A DNA stretch of 64,000 nt from Lachnospiraceae bacterium (GTDB lineage: Bacteria; Bacillota; Clostridia; Lachnospirales; Lachnospiraceae), in the NCBI GenBank assembly GCA_014804355.1, contig JAAUZY010000059.1, positions 1 to 64,000 of the forward strand, given 5' to 3'. The notes beneath the pieces were generated by a model. The model did no database searches. It saw only the letters and a list, made by a program, of their open reading frames with translations, and was not told where the DNA came from. This document shows, piece by piece, positions 10,318-20,767 of this stretch. The translations under genes and the position numbers were made by a program. Within the stretch, counting starts at the first letter, position 1, and each line of letters starts with the position of its first letter.

Positions 10318-10361
10318 AATAAGGGGAAAAGGCAGTTTGACGGCTGTCTTTTCCCCTTATT
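10318..10361. terminator. Bidirectional terminator between convergent htpG and the downstream minus-strand gene
   Basis: AAGGGGAAAAGGCAG / CTGTCTTTTCCCCTT (15-bp stem, one wobble) flanked by A/T. Confidence 0.75.
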
Positions 10362-10381
10362 AAGATGAAAGTCATAATACA

Positions 10382-11647
10382 TTAACCCGGCTCCGCGATC
10401 CTGCTCACGCCCACATAGATCTCCGAAATCTTATACCATGTGGGATAATCCACGATACCGGTCTGAGGCAGATTAAAGACCCGCTGGAAGGTGCGGACCG
10501 CATTGGCTGTATTAGTACCATAGATACCGTCCGCCGTGATACGCGGAATAGCGGGATAGTTCTGAGCAATACGATTGAGCTGTTGCTGGATCTGCAGTAC
10601 TTTGTCGCCGGAAGCGCCTACGTTCAAATTATATCCGGGCCATGAAGAAGGTACGCCTGAGACGGCCACAGCGGTGTTGATATACATGTCGCTTCCGTAG
10701 TAGTAGCGGATGATCTCGATGGGTGTGTAGCCTTCGTCTCCCAGATACTTAGAGCCCCACTGGCTCAAGCCGCTGCATGTCACATTTTTGCCGTCGCAGT
10801 AAGAGGTGAAAATGGGCTGGCGCACGCCGGGGCGGGAGAGATAATTGGCGAAGATGGAATCCACCAGTCTGTCAATGTTGGAGTATATATTCCTGCCATA
10901 AATCCATTTCTGATCGTAGGCAGTGGAGGATGTGATGGTGAAGTTGTAGCCTTTGTTACGATACCACTCCGTATAAACCCTGTTCAGTGTAAAGGACATG
11001 ATGGCAAGGGTGTTGGCATAGATCGCACTTTCGGGCCAGGTGGCATATATCTCGGATGAAACCACATTTTTAATATAATCCCGGTAACGTACATAATAGT
11101 TGGCCGCAGTGGAGTCGGAAGGAACGCCGTCATGAACGATAATATATTCGGGAATGACAACGCGGCTTAAGACGATCTCGCCAGATTCATCCATGGGCTT
11201 GATTTCGTCTTCGGGAATCTTAGGCGGGTAGTCCCCGTACAGTGTGTGGTCGGGTATGGTGATCGTCTCGGAGTCTTCCTGCGCAATTTCGGTGGGAGTC
11301 ATCTCGATATTCTGCACCGCTGTCACATCGGGAAGCACTTCCACGCCGGACACGGTTACCGGTTCATAGCCCGGAGCGGTAATGTTCAGCGTATATTCGG
11401 CGTAAGGCATAGGTGAATTGGGCGTCAGGCTGTATTCAAGCGGCGGTGCGTCTAACGATATGGTATCTGTCTGACCGGAGGAATCCGTAGTCAGTGTTTC
11501 CAGTGTACTGTTCGGCTCTCCGGTATAAGAAATGGTTATGTTGGCATTCCGGATCGGTATCAGTCCCACATCGGCAGTAACGTTGATTTGCAGACTGCCC
11601 CGTGCCGTACCTTCGGACTGCATGCTTTTTAAGATGGGCTCTTCCAT
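10382..11647 (-). CDS. SpoIID/LytB-like domain protein with carboxypeptidase-regulatory-like N-terminus and C-terminal peptidoglycan-binding domain
   Basis: VVSSEIYATWPESAIYANTLAI and CSGLSQWGSKYLGDEGYTPIEIIRYYYG resemble SpoIID E-P-x-W and SQWGA...GY..ILkyYYPG; PG_binding_1-like C-terminus; paralog of 28936..30795. Confidence 0.6.
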   Translation of the reverse strand: MEEPILKSMQSEGTARGSLQINVTADVGLIPIRNANITISYTGEPNSTLETLTTDSSGQTDTISLDAPPLEYSLTPNSPMPYAEYTLNITAPGYEPVTVSGVEVLPDVTAVQNIEMTPTEIAQEDSETITIPDHTLYGDYPPKIPEDEIKPMDESGEIVLSRVVIPEYIIVHDGVPSDSTAANYYVRYRDYIKNVVSSEIYATWPESAIYANTLAIMSFTLNRVYTEWYRNKGYNFTITSSTAYDQKWIYGRNIYSNIDRLVDSIFANYLSRPGVRQPIFTSYCDGKNVTCSGLSQWGSKYLGDEGYTPIEIIRYYYGSDMYINTAVAVSGVPSSWPGYNLNVGASGDKVLQIQQQLNRIAQNYPAIPRITADGIYGTNTANAVRTFQRVFNLPQTGIVDYPTWYKISEIYVGVSRIAEPG

Positions 11648-11802
11648 ATAAAACCTCGTAATAGTCTCTTCCTAATATGGTATGCGGCAGGAAATAAAAG
11701 GTACTGGTTGCGATGGCCGCAAATAAAATGCGCCCACCCTTGCGCTGACTGCTATATAAATGGTATAATTTTAATAACTATGTAGAAAGGCAGTGCGGAA
11801 GC

Positions 11803-14800
11803 GTGAGACAGGTAATAGAAGAGATACTAAACGGAAAATTCAATTTTGATAACGGTTCTCTGGACTTTTCCTGTCCTCGTATTGAGATATCACTGCATGC
11901 CGACGAAACGGCGGAAGGTTCCTTTACGGTGTACGGTCCGGTGGGGCGTATGACAGAAGGTTATGCGGTATCTTCTGATCTGCGCATGGAGTGTGTGACG
12001 CAGTCCTTCAGCGGCAGTCAGGATGAGATTCACTATCGGTTTGACGCTCACGGGATGGAAGAGGGAGAAGAAGTGAAGGGAGCCTTCAACATCATTTCTA
12101 ATCAGGGAGAATATTATCTGCCTTTTTCCGTGTCTGTTATGCCCAGAGTGGTTGTCTCCAGTATGGGCAATATCAGAAATCTGTTCCATTTTACCAATCT
12201 GGCGAAAAGCAATTGGGAAGAAGCGGTGAAACTGTTTTATTCCGAAGAATTTAAGGAAGTGTTCACGGGCAGTGACAGCCAGCATTATGCAGCATACATG
12301 GGCTTATCGGCAGTTCGTGGGAATGAGCATAATGTGGAGGAGTTCCTGCAGGAGATCAACAAAAAGAGAGCCGTGGAATATATTCCAGAGGAGACGGAGA
12401 TCAAGATAGAGGATCCGCTGGAGAATACCCGATATGCACTCGTAATCAACAGAAACGGTTGGGGCTATACTTATCTGCAGATCGGGACAGAGGGAGAATT
12501 CCTGCGGGTGGAAGAGAGCACCGTGACGGATTCCTCTTTTCTGGGCAACATATACAGGGTGTATTATTATATTGATTATGAGAAACTGCATGCAGGCAAT
12601 AACTATGGCTGCATTTTGTTAATACAGGAACACAGGACGATCAGAGTTCCGGTTACTGTGGTACTGCACCGGATCGGAAGGAAAGCACTGGGAATCCATC
12701 GGGAAAAGAGACGGCTTACCGTGGAGGTCATGGAATATTATCAGGCATTCCGATTAAAGAAGATCAGCACGAAAACATGGATGGCGGAGACGGGAAAGCT
12801 TCTTAGCCGTCTAACGGAGCTGGACGACAGGGATATTACGATCAAACTTTTTCAGGCGCAGATTCTGTTGACGGAGGAGCGTAGCAATGAAGCGAAGTGG
12901 ATGATCGAAAAGCAGGAGGATCAGGTGCTTGCAAGACGGGAAGAGTTTCCGGAGTTGTGGTGTTATTATCTGTATCTCACGACCCTGTACAGCAAGGATG
13001 ATCAGTATGTGGACGATGTGGCAGCGGAAGTGGCGGAGGTCTACGAGCGCAACAGGGGGAACTGGCGGATCGCATGGCTGCTTCTTTATTTGTCTGAGGA
13101 ATATGTGACGAGTGCATTCCGCAAATGGGAACTGTTGGAAGAATTGTTTCGGAACCGCTGTACTTCTCCGGTTATCTATATTGAAGCGTGGAATCTGCTG
13201 CGTGCGAATCCGTCCATGCTCCTGAAACTGGAGGAGTTTGAGCAGCAGGTATTGTACTATGCTGTCAGACATGATCTCATGAAGGACGAGATCGAGATGC
13301 AGATCATATATCTGGCGCAGAAACAGAAGACATATTCAGACGGTGTCTTTCGTATTCTTAAGGGATGTTATGAGAAGAAGCAGAACAATGACATTCTCCA
13401 TGCGATCTGTACACTCTTGATCAAGGGCAATCGCTACGGGGAAGCATATTTTGAGTGGTATCGTGCCGGGGTAGAGCAGAATCTCAGGATCACCAGATTG
13501 TATGAATATTATATGATGTCTATATCGCTTACATACGATGGTCCGCTGCCCAAGATCGTGCTGATGTATTTTGCGTATCAGAGCGATCTTCAATATGAGA
13601 TCACGGCGTATCTGTATGCCTATGTTCACCGGCACAGAGAGGAAATACCGGATATTTATGTGAATTATGCTGCCGCCATGGAGCGCTTCGTGACAGAGCA
13701 GCTGGGAAGAGGAAGAATTAATAAGGATCTTGCATATCTGTATCGCAATATGATCAGTCTGCCAATGATCGATGAAGAGAGTGCGGGGCAGCTTGCCACT
13801 TTACTTTTTATGAGGAATATCAAGATAGATTCGGATAAGATCAGGGAAGTGATTCTGGTGTATCCGTACGGAGTGAGCGAGGAGGTATATCCCGTGGTTT
13901 CGGGCACTGCACAGGTTCCGGTGTACGATTCCGACTGTAAGATCCTTCTGGGGGACGGGACAGGCAACAGGTACACGGTGAGTGTGGAATATCAGGCGGA
14001 CAGGCTGATCAGCCCGGCGAAACTGGCGCTTATGATCGCTCCGTTTGTGCGGGATCATTTGGGATATGCAGTCTATGCATGTTTCGAGTATCAGAATACG
14101 TTCACTGTACAGGAGGACAATGCAGATCTCTTTGCGCGGCTTGTCGATTCCGACCGGATCAAGGAGAGCATGAAGCGCGAGATCCGCAGGATGCTGGTGC
14201 AGTTCTATTATGATAAAGACCGCATGAGGGAATTGGACGAGTATCTGACGCTTCTTACACCGGAAGATGTCAACAGACATGACCGTAAGGAGATCATCCG
14301 CTATATGATCACGAGAGGGATGTATGAGGAAGCCTATCGATGGGTGCGGCGTTACGGACCGTACGGCGTGGAGGCCAAGACACTGGTAAAGCTGTGCAGC
14401 CGGCTGCTGGATGAGGAGCAGACGCAGGAAGATCCGGTGATGACCGGAGTGCTCCTGTATGTGGTGAAAAAGGGAAAATATGATGAGAATGTAATGAATT
14501 ATCTGCTGCGGTATTTCTCCGGAAGTATCAAGGATATGAGGGATGTGTGGAAGGCAGCGGTGGATTTCGGGCTGGACACTTATATGTTGTGCGAGCGGAT
14601 GCTTGTTCAGATGTTGTACACCGGGGCACATGTGGGAGAGAAGATGGAAATCTTCCGTACCTACAGTAAGGGTGGCGGCAATGAGGAACTGATGGCGGCA
14701 TTTCTGTCTCAATGCTGCTATGACTATGCCATCGGAGAACAGATTACGGAACCGTATATCTTCAGGAATGTGCTGCAGCTATATCAGGACGGCGTGCCTT

Positions 14801-15366
14801 TGCATCTGGTGTGCAAGATCGCCTGCCTGCGATATTATGCGGAGAATAAGGACGAGCAGGACGAGGTAGTGCGGCAGATATGCTGTGATTTCCTGCGGGA
14901 GCTTGTGGATGAGCATATTGTACTGCCGCTTTATAAAGAATATCAGGGGTATATCCCGCAGATGGATGCGTATCAGGATAAGACAATGGTGGAATATCGG
15001 GCCAAAGCCGGCAGCAGGGCTGTGATCCATTACGTGATCCAGAGTGAGAACAGCGCGGAGAATGAGTATCGCAAGGAAGAGATGAAAAATATGTTTGCAG
15101 GCATCTGCGTTAAGGAATTCATTCTTTTCTTTGGTGAGAGACTGCAGTTCTACATCACTGAGGAAATGGACGGTAACGAGCAGCTGACTAAGAGCGGCAC
15201 GATCAATAAGAGCGATATCGGACAGGATAATTTCGAGAGCCGGTTTACTGTACTCAATGACATTATGATCGGCAAGACACTGCATGATTACGATACGGTA
15301 GATGACCTGCTTAGGGAATACTACAGACAGGATTATATGACAGATGCAGTATTTTGCATACGCTGA
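11803..15366 (+). CDS. DUF5717 family-like large protein
   Basis: 1187 aa; N-terminal region recalled as characteristic of DUF5717; first gene of a four-gene cluster. Confidence 0.6.
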   Translation: MRQVIEEILNGKFNFDNGSLDFSCPRIEISLHADETAEGSFTVYGPVGRMTEGYAVSSDLRMECVTQSFSGSQDEIHYRFDAHGMEEGEEVKGAFNIISNQGEYYLPFSVSVMPRVVVSSMGNIRNLFHFTNLAKSNWEEAVKLFYSEEFKEVFTGSDSQHYAAYMGLSAVRGNEHNVEEFLQEINKKRAVEYIPEETEIKIEDPLENTRYALVINRNGWGYTYLQIGTEGEFLRVEESTVTDSSFLGNIYRVYYYIDYEKLHAGNNYGCILLIQEHRTIRVPVTVVLHRIGRKALGIHREKRRLTVEVMEYYQAFRLKKISTKTWMAETGKLLSRLTELDDRDITIKLFQAQILLTEERSNEAKWMIEKQEDQVLARREEFPELWCYYLYLTTLYSKDDQYVDDVAAEVAEVYERNRGNWRIAWLLLYLSEEYVTSAFRKWELLEELFRNRCTSPVIYIEAWNLLRANPSMLLKLEEFEQQVLYYAVRHDLMKDEIEMQIIYLAQKQKTYSDGVFRILKGCYEKKQNNDILHAICTLLIKGNRYGEAYFEWYRAGVEQNLRITRLYEYYMMSISLTYDGPLPKIVLMYFAYQSDLQYEITAYLYAYVHRHREEIPDIYVNYAAAMERFVTEQLGRGRINKDLAYLYRNMISLPMIDEESAGQLATLLFMRNIKIDSDKIREVILVYPYGVSEEVYPVVSGTAQVPVYDSDCKILLGDGTGNRYTVSVEYQADRLISPAKLALMIAPFVRDHLGYAVYACFEYQNTFTVQEDNADLFARLVDSDRIKESMKREIRRMLVQFYYDKDRMRELDEYLTLLTPEDVNRHDRKEIIRYMITRGMYEEAYRWVRRYGPYGVEAKTLVKLCSRLLDEEQTQEDPVMTGVLLYVVKKGKYDENVMNYLLRYFSGSIKDMRDVWKAAVDFGLDTYMLCERMLVQMLYTGAHVGEKMEIFRTYSKGGGNEELMAAFLSQCCYDYAIGEQITEPYIFRNVLQLYQDGVPLHLVCKIACLRYYAENKDEQDEVVRQICCDFLRELVDEHIVLPLYKEYQGYIPQMDAYQDKTMVEYRAKAGSRAVIHYVIQSENSAENEYRKEEMKNMFAGICVKEFILFFGERLQFYITEEMDGNEQLTKSGTINKSDIGQDNFESRFTVLNDIMIGKTLHDYDTVDDLLREYYRQDYMTDAVFCIR

Positions 15367-15421
15367 TATCGTTTCGGTATACGGCCGCGGCAGAGCCGTT
15401 TGGATATAGGAGATATGCTTC

Positions 15422-16732
15422 ATGTTTTTAGAGCGGAAAGAGGAAGGCAAACTGCATAAGGGAAGTGTACTGGTGGGCTATGATCTGGGGGAGAAATATT
15501 CTCAGATCAGCTATTGCGTCTACGGTCAGGAGGAAGCCACCACGATCGCAACGGTTGTGGGAACGAAGCAGTATAATATACCGACGATGTTATGTAAACG
15601 AGAGGGAGTCAATCAGTGGTTCTATGGCAAGGATGCCGTGAAGAATATGGATGAGGAGGGAATGTTTCCGTTAGAAGGGCTTCTCGGTCTTGCCAGAAAA
15701 GGCGATGAAATTGAATTGGATGGAGAGACCTATGATCCGGTGGCGCTTCTCACACTATTCCTGAAGCGCAGCATGACGCTGATGAATTTTATTGCGACTG
15801 TGGAGAAGATTGATGCGATCATGTTTACTGTGGATGAGTTGGATGATAGAATGGTGGAGATCCTGTCTCAGGCATCAGTGAATCTGGGCTTGAGGACACC
15901 GCACATTTATTTCCAGAGCCACACGGAGAGCTTCTATGCTTTTATGCTGCATCAGCCGCCCGAATTATGGAATTATCAGGCGATGGCGTGTGAACATGAC
16001 GGTGTGCGTCTCAAGATCTACCGCATGGAATGCAATAAACGTACGACGCCGATTGTAGTTCTGATCGAGGAACAGATATATGAGACACTGGTCATTCCGG
16101 AGGAGACGGAAGAGGAAGCGGTCAGGGATGATGCCTATCGCATGGCGGATGAACGGTTTCTCGGTATCCTGGGTAAAATGTGCGAGGGAAGGATCATATC
16201 TTCCGTATATCTCCTCGGAGACGGGTTTCGGGCAGAGTGGGATAAACAATCCATACAATTTCTGTGCCATAATAGGAGAGTTTTTCGCGGAAATAACCTT
16301 TTTAGTAGAGGCGCATGCTATGGATTGCAGGAAAAACTGGAGCCGGGAGAGGTGGGAAGCAGGCATGTGTTCTTAGGAAAGGACAAACTAAAATCCAATA
16401 TCGGCATGAATGTTCTGCGACAGGGCAGAGAATCTTACTATGCGCTTCTGGATGCAGGGGAGAACTGGTATGAGGTGCAAAAAGAGTGTGAGTTTCTGCT
16501 GGAGGGAGAGAGAGAACTGGAACTTGTGGTTACTCCGCTGACCGGCAAGGATATAGAGACGAGGATAATACCGTTAAACGGAGGGAATAAAGGCGCTCCT
16601 TATACAAGATACCGTATGGAAATGGCAATGAGCGCTCCGGAGACGGTACAGATCAAGGTGACCGACATGGGGTTCGGAGAACTCTTCCCGACAAGCGGGC
16701 AAGTGTGGGAGGAATCTTTCAACGTAGTTTAG
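15422..16732 (+). CDS. DUF5716 family-like protein with Hsp70/actin-like ATPase-type N-terminus
   Basis: VLVGYDLGEKYSQISYCVYG resembles the actin/Hsp70 phosphate-1 motif; adjacent to the DUF5717-like gene. Confidence 0.6.
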   Translation: MFLERKEEGKLHKGSVLVGYDLGEKYSQISYCVYGQEEATTIATVVGTKQYNIPTMLCKREGVNQWFYGKDAVKNMDEEGMFPLEGLLGLARKGDEIELDGETYDPVALLTLFLKRSMTLMNFIATVEKIDAIMFTVDELDDRMVEILSQASVNLGLRTPHIYFQSHTESFYAFMLHQPPELWNYQAMACEHDGVRLKIYRMECNKRTTPIVVLIEEQIYETLVIPEETEEEAVRDDAYRMADERFLGILGKMCEGRIISSVYLLGDGFRAEWDKQSIQFLCHNRRVFRGNNLFSRGACYGLQEKLEPGEVGSRHVFLGKDKLKSNIGMNVLRQGRESYYALLDAGENWYEVQKECEFLLEGERELELVVTPLTGKDIETRIIPLNGGNKGAPYTRYRMEMAMSAPETVQIKVTDMGFGELFPTSGQVWEESFNVV

Positions 16733-16783
16733 TGTGAAGAAATTTCACGGCGTATACGGAAGAGATGTTGAAGTACGGAGGAT

Positions 16784-17641
16784 ATGGAATACGGTATGGG
16801 TCGGATAATTCTTGGGACGGGTGTATACAGCGACAGCCCCTACTTTATGGAAAAGTTTTATGTAAACCTATATTCGGTGGAGGAATTGTGTTATCTGTTT
16901 GTGGAGAAAGCGGAATTGCTGGATCGGGATGTGATGCGGCGGGATCTGATACAATGGCTGGATGAGCAGTGCGGATTAAGCCAGCTGGCACACACACTTT
17001 ACTCCCTGATGAATCAAAATGGTTCTGTCTCTGCTTTTGCGGGAACAATATTGGAGTATGTAGGTCTGTATCCGGCTGTGGTGATAGAGCAGACGGAGCA
17101 GACGATCAGGAGCAATGAGGGGTTAAATCCTTACGAGCGTGGGAAAGCTAAGGCAGATCACATGCTGCAGAGCAGAAAATTTTTTATGGCGCTCAGACAA
17201 TATCACAGTCTGCTCGCACAGATTCCGGAGACCGACAGAAAGTTGAGAGGCAGCATCTATCACAATATGGGAGTGGCATGTGCTAAGATGTTCATGTTCC
17301 GGCAGGCGGAGGAGTGGTTCCGGCAGGCATATGAAGCTGATCGGGATTCGGAAAGTCTGGAGTCATATCTTGCTGCCATCCGTATGCGATGTGAGGATAA
17401 GGAGTATATTACTTATATTGCGGAACATCCGGAATACCACGACGCATCCTTACGGGTAGAGAGGAAGATGGAGCGGGCTTCGGGGCAGTTTGAAGGAACA
17501 GATGAAAACCGAATGCTTTTTACCCTGCAGGTATTTAAAGAAGAAGGAAGCAGTACGGCAGGCAGCGAGGTGCAATATTATCAGGAGATCGAGAGGCTGA
17601 CGGCCGGGTTGAAAGAACAATACAGAGAATATGTGTTATAG
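16784..17641 (+). CDS. Hypothetical TPR-like protein of the DUF5717/DUF5716 cluster
   Basis: Helical repeat-like segments (GSIYHNMGVACAKMFMFRQAEEWFRQAYEAD); tightly spaced genes. Confidence 0.55.
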   Translation: MEYGMGRIILGTGVYSDSPYFMEKFYVNLYSVEELCYLFVEKAELLDRDVMRRDLIQWLDEQCGLSQLAHTLYSLMNQNGSVSAFAGTILEYVGLYPAVVIEQTEQTIRSNEGLNPYERGKAKADHMLQSRKFFMALRQYHSLLAQIPETDRKLRGSIYHNMGVACAKMFMFRQAEEWFRQAYEADRDSESLESYLAAIRMRCEDKEYITYIAEHPEYHDASLRVERKMERASGQFEGTDENRMLFTLQVFKEEGSSTAGSEVQYYQEIERLTAGLKEQYREYVL

Positions 17642-17650
17642 CGCGCAGAA

Positions 17651-18847
17651 ATGAGGATTAAAATGGGTTGGCTTAAGAAACTGATTGCGGGATTTCGCAG
17701 AAGAGATGAAGAAGATTTATATGACGAGGAGTGGGACGATGAGGAAGTCGTCCATCAGGTGGATTATAACAATAGGGAACAGCGAAACGATTACGTCAGA
17801 AACTGTCTGGAACGTATGGCAGATGCCACGAGGGAACTGGAAAATCTGACTTTTGAGTACGATATGGTAACTTCCTATCTGAAAGATATGGAGGAGATCG
17901 AGGCGCTTCCGCCGGAGGAGAGCGAACAGCTTAAGGAGTGTGCGAAACGGGTATCACAGCTGCAGGACAGTAAGGCTGATTTCATGGAGCGGCCGCACAG
18001 GATCAGCGATGAGAAATATCAGCAGATCGAGCGGATGCTCGATGAGGTGGATGAAGGATATGCGAAGCTGACGGAAGCGGAGGAATATCAGGATCGGATC
18101 AAACAGGATCTGAACCGGCTGGATGGTGAGAAGCATGCTTATCTGTACCGTAAGAATGAGGTGATGCGGCTGATTGCTGATACCAGAGGCATGGCGATTA
18201 TATGCGTGGTTGCGCTTGGACTGTGCATCCTGCTCCTGCTTTTCCTGCAGTTTTTCTTAGATATGGACACGAAGGCAGGATATCTTGTGACGGCAGCCGC
18301 GGCGGCGTTTGCGATCACGGTGATCTATGTCAAGCATGTGGATGCCAGAAAAGAGTTGCATCGTGTGGAGACCGGAATCAATAAGATCATACTTTTGCAG
18401 AATAAGGTGAAGATCAGGTATGTCAACAACACCAATCTGTTGGATTATCTGTATTTGAAATACGGCGTTTCCAGTGCGAAGGAACTGATAGATCTATGGG
18501 AAAATTATAAGATTGAACGGGAAGAACGGGAGAAATTCCGTAAGGCGGAACTGGACTTAGACTATAACGAGCAGGAACTGTTACAAATGTTAAAGAGGTA
18601 TCAAATCAAAGATCCGGCCGTGTGGCTGCACCAGACAGAGGCCATATTGGATCACAAGGAAATGGTGGAGATCCGCCACAACCTGATCATCCGTAGACAG
18701 TCGCTGCGCCGGCGGATGGATTATAATAAAGAGGTGGTAGCGGGCGGTTCGCAGAAGGAGATCAAAGATCTGGTGGAGAAATATCCGCAGTATGCCAAGG
18801 AGATCATGGCTTCTGTGGAAGAATACGAGAAAAAGTTTGCAAAATAA
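17651..18847 (+). CDS. Hypothetical coiled-coil membrane protein of the same cluster
   Basis: Long coiled coils flanking two hydrophobic segments (AIICVVALGLCILLLLFLQFFL; AGYLVTAAAAAFAITVIYV). Confidence 0.6.
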   Translation: MRIKMGWLKKLIAGFRRRDEEDLYDEEWDDEEVVHQVDYNNREQRNDYVRNCLERMADATRELENLTFEYDMVTSYLKDMEEIEALPPEESEQLKECAKRVSQLQDSKADFMERPHRISDEKYQQIERMLDEVDEGYAKLTEAEEYQDRIKQDLNRLDGEKHAYLYRKNEVMRLIADTRGMAIICVVALGLCILLLLFLQFFLDMDTKAGYLVTAAAAAFAITVIYVKHVDARKELHRVETGINKIILLQNKVKIRYVNNTNLLDYLYLKYGVSSAKELIDLWENYKIEREEREKFRKAELDLDYNEQELLQMLKRYQIKDPAVWLHQTEAILDHKEMVEIRHNLIIRRQSLRRRMDYNKEVVAGGSQKEIKDLVEKYPQYAKEIMASVEEYEKKFAK

Positions 18848-19033
18848 GGGAATCCGTATGTGGGGTATATGAAATGAACACAGAGATAGAACAAACCTGT
18901 GCGCTTGGCACCGTCGGGGCGGTATCCGTTGGAGACGCCGAAGGTGGATATACGTGGGGAGTATGAGAGATAGAGGCTGAGAGGGCAGACTTTATAAATT
19001 TTGTAAATTATAATATAGAAATGGAGAAGAATT

Positions 19034-20485
19034 ATGAGTACAGACAGATATGTAAGTCCTTTATCGGAGAGATATGCCAGCAAGGAGATGCAGTACATTT
19101 TTTCACCGGATATGAAGTTCAGGACGTGGAGAAAGCTGTGGATCGCACTTGCGGAGACGGAGATGGAGTTGGGGCTTAGTCAGAACGGACAGCCTGTTAT
19201 CACCAAAGAGCAGATCGATGAGATGAAAGCCCATGCTGAGGATATCAACTATGATGTAGCGAAGGCTCGTGAGAAGGAAGTGCGGCATGATGTGATGAGT
19301 CATGTCTATGCGTACGGGCAGCAGTGTCCTAAAGCGGCAGGAATCATTCATCTGGGCGCCACTTCCTGTTATGTGGGAGATAACACGGATATTATCGTGA
19401 TGACAGAGGCGCTTAAGCTGGTAAAAAAGAAGCTGGTGAATGTGATTGCCGAGCTGGCGAAGTTCGCGGAGCAGTATAAGAACCTGCCGACGCTTGCTTT
19501 TACCCATTTTCAGCCGGCGCAGCCTACGACCGTGGGTAAGAGAGCGACTTTATGGACACAGGAGTTCTGTCTGGATCTGGAGGATTTAGAGTACGTGCTG
19601 TCTACGATGAAGCTGTTGGGTTCTAAAGGAACGACGGGAACGCAGGCTTCTTTTCTGGAACTCTTCGACGGAGATCAGGAAACGATCGATAAGATTGATC
19701 CGATGATCGCTGCGAAGATGGGATTTGATAAGTGTTATCCGGTATCGGGACAGACTTATTCGCGCAAGGTAGATACGAGAGTGTGCAATGTGCTGGCGGG
19801 TATTGCGGCTTCCGCCCATAAGATGTCCAATGATATCAGGCTGTTACAGCATCTGAAAGAGGTGGAAGAGCCGTTTGAGAAGAGTCAGATCGGCTCCTCC
19901 GCCATGGCATATAAGCGTAATCCGATGAGAAGTGAGCGTATTGCGTCTCTGTCAAGGTATGTGATGATCGATGCACTCAATCCGGCAATCACCTCGGCTA
20001 CACAGTGGTTTGAAAGGACGCTGGATGATTCGGCGAATAAGAGGCTGTCCATCCCGGAGGCGTTCTTAGCCATCGACGGCATACTGGATCTGTGTCTGAA
20101 CGTGGTGGACGGTCTGGTAGTATATGACAAAGTGATTACCAAGCGTCTGATGAGCGAGCTTCCCTTCATGGCGACGGAGAATATCATGATGGATGCCGTG
20201 AAGATGGGCGGCAACAGACAGGAACTGCATGAGAAGATCAGGGAGCTGTCCATGGAGGCAGGCGCTAATGTGAAGCGTGAGGGTAAGGAGAACAATCTGC
20301 TACAGCTGATTGCCAATGATCCCGCCTTTAACATGTCGGAGGAAGATCTCTTAAAGACTATGGATCCGTCTAAGTATGTAGGACGTGCGCCTCTTCAGGT
20401 GGAGAATTTCCTGAAGGAGGTTGTGGAGCCGATCCTTGCGGAGAATAAGGAGCTGCTTGGGGTGAAGGCGGAGATTAATGTGTAA
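19034..20485 (+). CDS. purB: Adenylosuccinate lyase
   Basis: LGATSCYVGDNTD, SSAMAYKRNPMRSERI signature. Confidence 0.95.
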   Translation: MSTDRYVSPLSERYASKEMQYIFSPDMKFRTWRKLWIALAETEMELGLSQNGQPVITKEQIDEMKAHAEDINYDVAKAREKEVRHDVMSHVYAYGQQCPKAAGIIHLGATSCYVGDNTDIIVMTEALKLVKKKLVNVIAELAKFAEQYKNLPTLAFTHFQPAQPTTVGKRATLWTQEFCLDLEDLEYVLSTMKLLGSKGTTGTQASFLELFDGDQETIDKIDPMIAAKMGFDKCYPVSGQTYSRKVDTRVCNVLAGIAASAHKMSNDIRLLQHLKEVEEPFEKSQIGSSAMAYKRNPMRSERIASLSRYVMIDALNPAITSATQWFERTLDDSANKRLSIPEAFLAIDGILDLCLNVVDGLVVYDKVITKRLMSELPFMATENIMMDAVKMGGNRQELHEKIRELSMEAGANVKREGKENNLLQLIANDPAFNMSEEDLLKTMDPSKYVGRAPLQVENFLKEVVEPILAENKELLGVKAEINV

Positions 20486-20501
20486 AAGGTAGGGAATTAT
20501 C

Positions 20502-20711
20502 ATGAGTGAATGGGATTTTTTATGGGGACTTGAGGGCGATGAACTGATGGACGCTATGGCATCTGGTGGAACGGAAGCAGACTGGGAATATATAGAAGAG
20601 CAAGAAAAAAAGCGCCGTAAAAATCAGTGGGAAGAGTTAAAATCTTTGAGAGATACCAAGGCTATTACGAAGGAAGAATTTAAAAGACGAAAAGTAGAAA
20701 TATTTAGTTGA
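20502..20711 (+). CDS. Small protein with SHOCT-like C-terminal motif
   Basis: WEELKSLRDTKAITKEEFKRRKVEIF resembles the SHOCT motif; located just after purB. Confidence 0.55.
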   Translation: MSEWDFLWGLEGDELMDAMASGGTEADWEYIEEQEKKRRKNQWEELKSLRDTKAITKEEFKRRKVEIFS

Positions 20712-20767
20712 TTCAGATGATGGAAAATGCCGGATAGGCAGAAACGAAAGAAAAGTCGGGGTACAAA

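Noticed and set aside
13801-14712. 303-aa minus-strand ORF
   Set aside because: Fully antisense to the DUF5717-like CDS; Ile/His/Leu-rich composition typical of shadow ORFs
18721-19098. 125-aa minus-strand ORF
   Set aside because: Spans the end of one gene, an intergenic leader and the start of purB
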